Below, one piece after another: positions 7,301 through 10,108 of a DNA stretch of 10,108 nucleotides; position 1 is the first letter of the stretch; each line of letters opens with the position of its first letter. The stretch is from an uncultured Eubacterium sp. (GTDB lineage Bacteria; Bacillota; Clostridia; Lachnospirales; Lachnospiraceae): NCBI GenBank assembly GCA_905236735.1, contig CAJOOU010000220.1, forward strand, positions 1 through 10,108. Reading direction: 5' to 3'. Both the position numbers and the translations under genes were made by a program. Under the pieces are notes generated by a model. The model ran no database searches, was not told where the DNA came from, and saw nothing but the letters and a program-made list of their open reading frames with translations.

Positions 7301-8683
7301 CATCAGAGGCTGATTTCAAGGCTTGAAAGGGAAAAGGCCGAAGCTCTCGAAAGAGCGCTTCATTCGGAAGAGGAAGCAAATAAGACAAAATCCGCCTTTC
7401 TTGCTAATATGACACATGAAATCCGCACTCCCATAAATGCCATTATAGGTATGGATACTATGATAATGAGGGAGACAAAAGAGCCTGAAATTAAAAATTA
7501 TGCGATAGATATACATAATGCAAGCAAGACACTCCTGTCGCTCATTAATGATATTCTTGATTTTTCAAAAATAGAATCAGGAAACCTAGAGCTTGTTCCG
7601 GGAGAATACGATTTATCGCTTCTTATTTCCAACCTGATAAATATGGTCAAACCCAAGCTCGGCAGTAAAAACATAGAATTTAAGGTAAATGTAAATCCGG
7701 ATATACCACGCAGACTATACGGAGATGAACTCAGAATAAGTCAGGCTGTTTTAAACATTTTAAACAATGCGGTTAAATATACGGAAGAGGGCAGTGTAAC
7801 CTTCAGTGTGGATTATGAAGCACTTGAAACAGAAGAAATCCTGCTCATTATAAGTGTAACCGATACGGGAATAGGCATTAAAGAAGAAGATATAGAAAAG
7901 CTTTTCTCGCCCTATAAGCGTATAGATGAACAGCGCAACAGAGGGATTGAAGGCACCGGACTTGGAATGAGCATTACCAAAAACCTTCTTGATATGATGG
8001 GCTCACAGCTTGAAGTAAGAAGCGTTTACGGCGAAGGCTCAACCTTTTCTTTTGCCATAGTACAATCCGTAAAATCTCCTGAAAAGATGGGAGATTTCAC
8101 TGGAAATGCCATGGCAAGGGAGGCAGGAACAATAAAAGCCGAAGCATATCACGCCCCGGGCGCAAGCGTGCTGGTGGTTGATGATGTAGAGATGAACCTG
8201 ACTGTTATTAAAAATCTTCTTAAAAGGATACAGGTGGATACGGATATTACCACGAGCGGCCGTGAAGCTGTAAAAATGGCCAAGGTAAAGCCTTATGACA
8301 TCATTCTGCTTGATTCAATGATGCCGGAAATGAGTGGAGAGGAAACAATGAAGGAGATAAGGGATACCTGTGAACTCAATGCTCAAACACCTGTAATTGT
8401 ACTTACTGCTCATACCACAGGTGGAGCAAGAGAGGAGTATTTAAGGCTCGGATATACCAACTATCTCGCCAAACCGATAGACGGTGCGAAACTGGAGGCT
8501 ATGCTTCAGAGTTATCTGCCTGACGAAAAAATCATCCTTACCTGTGAAGCGGTTGAGGACGGAGGAGATAATGTGCAAGATGTTCCGGTGGAGAGAGATT
8601 CTGTTTTACCCCCAACTGCCGAATCAGGCGTTGGAGAAGATGTATATAAGGTCATCGAACAATTTAACAGGCTGATGGAGTAA
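4397..8683 (+). CDS. Hybrid histidine kinase: ECF-S-like membrane domain, beta-propeller, Y_Y_Y-like domain, HisKA, HATPase_c, receiver
   Basis: 1428 residues. Residues 1-178 form a multi-TM domain with LNLAGRALAEY, SLPCFMNLIGT and IIADVIVGLSAG, resembling substrate-binding S components of ECF vitamin transporters. Residues 197-218 form a hydrophobic segment ending AYA-YS, like a signal peptide with cleavage site, buried inside the chain. Residues 220-815 hold repeated units such as DIVQTEDGTMWVGTYGGLYRF and DDEDRLWIGT, as in regulator propellers (Reg_prop). About 840-925 is a Y_Y_Y-like beta domain, then TM 935-955 and a coiled coil 962-1000. The kinase has MTHEIRTP (His1007), NILNNAVKYT (Asn1124), DTGIGI (Asp1156) and GTGLG (1186-1190). 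The receiver has DD 1262-1263, acceptor Asp1306 in LLDSMMPEMSG, Thr1337 and Lys1359. The core resembles Bacteroides HTCS regulators, but there is no DNA-binding domain, and no Hpt is visible in the 50-residue tail. It is third in the operon, 13 bases after the HD-GYP gene. Confidence 0.93.
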   Translation: MSKKRNGIYVIVVCVALNLAGRALAEYVSLPCFMNLIGTIAVGYFIGPFSAIMTAVVSCGISSLFSHMDLYYIIADVIVGLSAGVIAQKGSRFLEKFTSAITLVTFFSIVRGVTVFGSNIFFFGGATPFELPNAVIDYLVNMNVAPAAAYFTAAMYISFADSFTPVILVYLFFRVKKFIYKKHKSRMLKRALGGKITLGVIAFGLVLTSVKTFPAYAYSQINFVQRLYNSDDGLVGGCLNDIVQTEDGTMWVGTYGGLYRFNGSQFELITDIDSVRSVHSLYVDDEDRLWIGTNDAGVTVARIDTSYSVMDTESGLPSDTVKDIVQDSEGIYYFATSGGLVMADYEDDSIVIKKVYAELGNVINLDSDSKGRVVALNLAGEIWVLDGGEILSQTDCGNEYPTCVDYDNKGNLYIGCSSGMIYKYKTTDSGYKRTKKAYATEFSQINDIFFNSSGYIFLASDTGIGYIDLNDNVNTIISPEFDNSIDVIYKDYQANIWFTSSRCGLLALSNSSFSDLFSLCNAAPDVSNGVVRWNNLLYVGTDSGLVIMDDDNGKSLSNSLTEYLAGTRVRCVFKTEDDTLLISTFGKGVIEVFKDGSFSPYPSPKDNSCDRVRFAIGISEGEVVISGEDGLVFVKDHEVIKRLRPGKELSNATVLNAMEASQGTIYAGTDGDGIAIIKDMQLERYITKEDGLPSGVILRIVKDTKGDGYFILTGSGLCYMDGDNTISEIDVPYYNNYDLWISDEGEVFIIGGAGIYIINYNILMSGDGLQNYVLLNEKTGLPGSITSNAWNYISAENILYLCGTSGVYALNLENYDMYVDSYKTKITHIKTDGMGWDVTDMSPLYIDKGVDKVELTIEINNFTTAVPYIRYYMSGVDTEKTTIQSDKIESIVYYNLPYGEHDFHIEVVSEDGSVLSDRIYTVIKEKEVYETVGFRVYFFLLMALFFATIIISMVQGSVLSLTKKQKNSHQRLISRLEREKAEALERALHSEEEANKTKSAFLANMTHEIRTPINAIIGMDTMIMRETKEPEIKNYAIDIHNASKTLLSLINDILDFSKIESGNLELVPGEYDLSLLISNLINMVKPKLGSKNIEFKVNVNPDIPRRLYGDELRISQAVLNILNNAVKYTEEGSVTFSVDYEALETEEILLIISVTDTGIGIKEEDIEKLFSPYKRIDEQRNRGIEGTGLGMSITKNLLDMMGSQLEVRSVYGEGSTFSFAIVQSVKSPEKMGDFTGNAMAREAGTIKAEAYHAPGASVLVVDDVEMNLTVIKNLLKRIQVDTDITTSGREAVKMAKVKPYDIILLDSMMPEMSGEETMKEIRDTCELNAQTPVIVLTAHTTGGAREEYLRLGYTNYLAKPIDGAKLEAMLQSYLPDEKIILTCEAVEDGGDNVQDVPVERDSVLPPTAESGVGEDVYKVIEQFNRLME

Positions 8684-8711
8684 TTTAAATAACTCTTATT
8701 CTAAAACAGTG

Positions 8712-8740
8712 TTATCATCTTTGCCAAGTTATGATAAAAT
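8712..8740 (+). promoter_or_regulatory. Candidate promoter for the MOSC gene
   Basis: TTATCA (8712-8717) and TAAAAT (8735-8740) are spaced by 17 bp, and TGA at 8732-8734 makes an extended -10. A start near 8747 would give a leader of about 33 bases. The same stretch holds a 7-bp inverted repeat, TTATCAT (8712-8718) / ATGATAA (8731-8737), covering both promoter boxes; it could be an operator or a chance symmetry. No terminator is visible between the kinase stop and this site. Confidence 0.5.
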
Positions 8741-8779
8741 ACAGTTTAGCGAAACTTGTATTACAGATGGAGAAAAATA

Positions 8780-9208
8780 ATGGGAAAAGTACTTGCAACC
8801 TGTATAAGTACCGAAAAAGGTACACAAAAGAAAAATGTACACACTGTAAAATTAATAGAAGACTGGGGCATTGAAAATGATGCACACGCCGGCAAATGGC
8901 ACAGACAGGTAAGCCTTTTGTCAAACGACAGAATCGAAGAATTCAAGGCAAGAGGCGCAAAGGTTGAACAGGGAGCCTTTGGTGAAAATCTCATTGTGGA
9001 AGGAATTGATTTTAAATCACTTCCTATAGGGACGCGTTTTAAGTGTAATGATGTAATTTTAGAGCTGACGCAGATAGGAAAAGAATGTCATTCCGGATGT
9101 GAAATATACAAGATTATGGGCGACTGCATTATGCCAAGAGAAGGCGTTTTTTCAAAGGTTATATGCGGTGGCGTTATCTCAGAGGGAGACGAACTTGAAA
9201 TAATATAA
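8780..9208 (+). CDS. Small MOSC-domain protein
   Basis: A 142-residue cytoplasmic protein, about the size of a free-standing MOSC domain. Family features seen: N-terminal GKVLATCISTEKG, then GIENDAHAGKWHRQVSLL (31-48), GAFGENLIVEGID (65-77), LPIGTRF (81-87) and the Cys loop IGKECHSGCEI (99-109, Cys103 and Cys107), ending GGVISEGDELEII. MOSC domains occur in molybdenum-cofactor sulfurases and related proteins and are thought to handle sulfur or metal-sulfur groups; the role of stand-alone bacterial members like this is often unknown. No molybdopterin synthesis gene is seen nearby, so a Moco link is not supported by context. ATG 8780 is chosen because GGAG (8769-8772) precedes it by 7 bases; a TTG at 8756 would add eight unfamily-like residues. 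The gene has its own likely promoter and ends in a strong terminator. Confidence 0.88.
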   Translation: MGKVLATCISTEKGTQKKNVHTVKLIEDWGIENDAHAGKWHRQVSLLSNDRIEEFKARGAKVEQGAFGENLIVEGIDFKSLPIGTRFKCNDVILELTQIGKECHSGCEIYKIMGDCIMPREGVFSKVICGGVISEGDELEII

Positions 9209-9260
9209 ACAAACAGCTTCGCTTATGTATGCATTGCATAAAGCGAAGCTGTTTGTTTAT
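9205..9260. terminator. Bidirectional intrinsic terminator with 20-bp perfect stem
   Basis: Bases 9205-9224 are the exact reverse complement of 9241-9260, with a 16-base loop that can pair further (TTATG with CATAA). The GC-rich inner part AGCTTCGCTT is flanked by AT-rich outer arms that give a T-rich run (TTTGTTTAT) on either strand. The convergent genes end inside it: TAA 9206-9208 of the MOSC gene pairs with the minus-strand stop at 9257-9259. Confidence 0.9.
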
Positions 9261-9526
9261 AAATCCACACCAAGGACTTTTTTTACTTCATTTACCAAAG
9301 CCATATCCGGGTCATATTCATCCTTGACATATTCAAGCATCTCAAGTGCGATGTCCGTATCGCAGCTAAAGAAAAACTCCCCGTTTTCCTTCTGATAATG
9401 AGTCTTGGGGAAGTGTTCCATTTTAAAGGAGTTTAGCTTTTCCGTCACTCCTTCTTCCACCTTTAATATAAAATGTTCCCCGTAGCAGTTTTCAACTGTT
9501 CTGATAAATCTGATTTTTGGTTTCAT
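9257..9526 (-). CDS. Conserved-looking small protein of unknown function (89 aa)
   Basis: I do not recognise the family. The 89-residue protein begins MKPKIRFIRTVENC and ends VKKVLGVDL. It is soluble, without TM segments or a signal peptide, and rich in charged residues. It has an N-terminal part that looks like beta strands (IRFIRTVEN, GEHFILKVEEG), a middle EFFFSCDTD, then a helical C-terminal part (IALEMLEYVKDEY, LVNEVKKVLG). ATG 9526 is chosen because AAAGGGG lies just upstream on the minus strand; a GTG at 9568 would lie in the promoter-like region. It lies 101 bases downstream of the AAA+ gene on the same strand and may be co-transcribed with it or use the candidate promoter at 9559-9567. 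It ends in the shared bidirectional terminator. Confidence 0.72.
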   Translation of the reverse strand: MKPKIRFIRTVENCYGEHFILKVEEGVTEKLNSFKMEHFPKTHYQKENGEFFFSCDTDIALEMLEYVKDEYDPDMALVNEVKKVLGVDL

Positions 9527-9558
9527 AACATACCCCTTTCTCCCTGAAAGTTTTTTTA

Positions 9559-9571
9559 ATTGTAACACAAT
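9559..9571 (-). promoter_or_regulatory. Candidate extended -10 and overlapping small palindrome
   Basis: On the minus strand TGTTACAAT (9567-9559) is an extended -10 motif 33 bases before ATG 9526; no convincing -35 is seen. The same bases form ATTGT-AAC-ACAAT (9559-9571), a 5-bp inverted repeat that could be an operator overlapping the promoter. Both are motif-level suggestions. Confidence 0.35.
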
Positions 9572-9605
9572 CTGACAAAGAATGCGAGAGTCTCCTAACT
9601 ATAAT

Positions 9606-9623
9606 GATTGTACCAATCGTACC
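9606..9623. repeat. Two 9-bp near-identical tandem repeats around GTACC
   Basis: GATTGTACC (9606-9614) and AATCGTACC (9615-9623) abut, differing at two positions. They lie just past the stop of the AAA+ gene and about 80 bp before the small minus-strand gene. A regulator-binding role is possible but unsupported beyond the repetition. Confidence 0.3.
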
Positions 9624-9627
9624 GATT

Positions 9628-10107
9628 TTACTGAAATTTTTCCAAATCCTCTGCTTCAATTGTACATAAAATCTCCTTTGACGGATTTATTATATTTACT
9701 ATCCTTGTCGCCTGATTCGATATTGCTTTTTCCATAAAATTTCTTATATCACGGGCGTTTGCAAAATTTTCCGGTTTATTTTCCACTCTTTCGGCAATCA
9801 ACTTACGGGCTTTTAATTCGGCAGGTTGAGAGAGAGTATAATCCCGGCTTTTTAGATTATTTGTAAAGATATCAAACAGCTCATCTTCATTGTAATCTTC
9901 AAAAAGTATAAAATTGCAAAAGCGTGAGCGCAGTCCCGGATTGGAATCCAGAAATTCTTCCATAAGCCTTGTATATCCGGCCACTATAACCACAAGATCG
10001 TCCCGGTGATCTTCCATAGCCTTTAGCAGAGTGTCTACAGCCTCCTGACCAAAATCGCCTTCGCCCTTACCTGCTGTTAGGGTATAGGCTTCGTCTATAA
10101 AAAGAAT
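9628..10107 (-). CDS. CbbX/SpoVK-type AAA+ ATPase, C-terminal part
   Basis: The reading frame enters from the right edge and ends at TAA (9628-9630), giving the last 159 residues. It begins at the Walker B strand ILFIDEAYTL, the hallmark of the CbxX/CfxQ (CbbX, SpoVK, EccA-like) AAA+ family, followed by FGQEAVDTLLKAMEDHRDD. VIVAGY is the sensor 1 strand, NPGLRSRF holds the arginine finger, and the FANARDIRNFMEKA region corresponds to the sensor 2 helix. These ATPases form hexamers that remodel protein partners; known roles include Rubisco activation, sporulation and type VII secretion. The Walker A motif and N-terminal region that would name the partner lie outside the window, so no specific role is assigned. 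An internal ATG at 10017 is not the true start, because the conserved Walker B lies upstream of it in the same frame. Confidence 0.9.
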   Translation of the reverse strand: MLFIDEAYTLTAGKGEGDFGQEAVDTLLKAMEDHRDDLVVIVAGYTRLMEEFLDSNPGLRSRFCNFILFEDYNEDELFDIFTNNLKSRDYTLSQPAELKARKLIAERVENKPENFANARDIRNFMEKAISNQATRIVNIINPSKEILCTIEAEDLEKFQ

Positions 10108-10108
10108 A

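Noticed and set aside
8756..8779. TTG start for the MOSC gene
   Set aside because: It would add eight residues not expected for the family, and ATG 8780 has a well-placed ribosome site.
9628..10017. A complete 129-residue protein starting at the ATG at 10017
   Set aside because: The frame stays open to the window edge and encodes the conserved Walker B segment upstream, so this is an internal Met of a larger AAA+ ATPase.

Overview
The window looks like a chromosomal piece of a low-GC Firmicute, most likely a gut or rumen member of the Lachnospiraceae. This rests on AT-rich coding with G-rich Shine-Dalgarno sites, a large hybrid histidine kinase, several c-di-GMP-type proteins, and palindromic intergenic repeats of a style I associate with that family. 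The taxonomic call is an inference; no rRNA or tRNA gene is present to anchor it.

Layout. Bases 1-87 are the last 28 codons of a tyrosine recombinase (integrase), so the left edge is probably the end of an integrated mobile element. Short direct repeats follow (111-175). Next comes a low-molecular-weight protein tyrosine phosphatase gene (251-715), whose 5' end may mark the element-chromosome junction. Bases 716-1029 hold no gene but carry four diverged tandem units of about 80 bp. Each of the first three units has two hairpins, and the arms of the second hairpin change sequence while keeping pairing.

Bases 1104-8683 form a tight same-strand cluster of three sensory genes. The first is a 7-TM protein with a degenerate GGDEF domain and an intact-looking EAL (c-di-GMP phosphodiesterase) domain. 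It overlaps the second by 8 bases. The second is a two-TM protein with an HD-GYP output domain, in which the HD metal-binding Asp is replaced by Asn, and an extracytoplasmic domain that resembles a CBM2-type carbohydrate-binding module. Thirteen bases later comes a 1428-residue hybrid histidine kinase. It joins an ECF-S-like membrane domain, a signal-peptide-like segment, a regulator-type beta-propeller, a Y_Y_Y-like domain, HisKA, HATPase_c and a receiver. All three are membrane sensors. The combination suggests co-regulated sensing of extracellular ligands, possibly carbohydrates, linked to c-di-GMP turnover and phosphorelay. That link is inferred from gene order and domain content.

Bases 8780-9208 encode a small MOSC-domain protein with its own likely promoter. 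A 20-bp perfect-stem bidirectional terminator (9205-9260) contains the stop codons of this gene and of the convergent gene after it. On the minus strand are an 89-residue protein of unknown function (9257-9526) and the C-terminal part of a CbbX/SpoVK-type AAA+ ATPase (9628-10107), which runs off the right edge.
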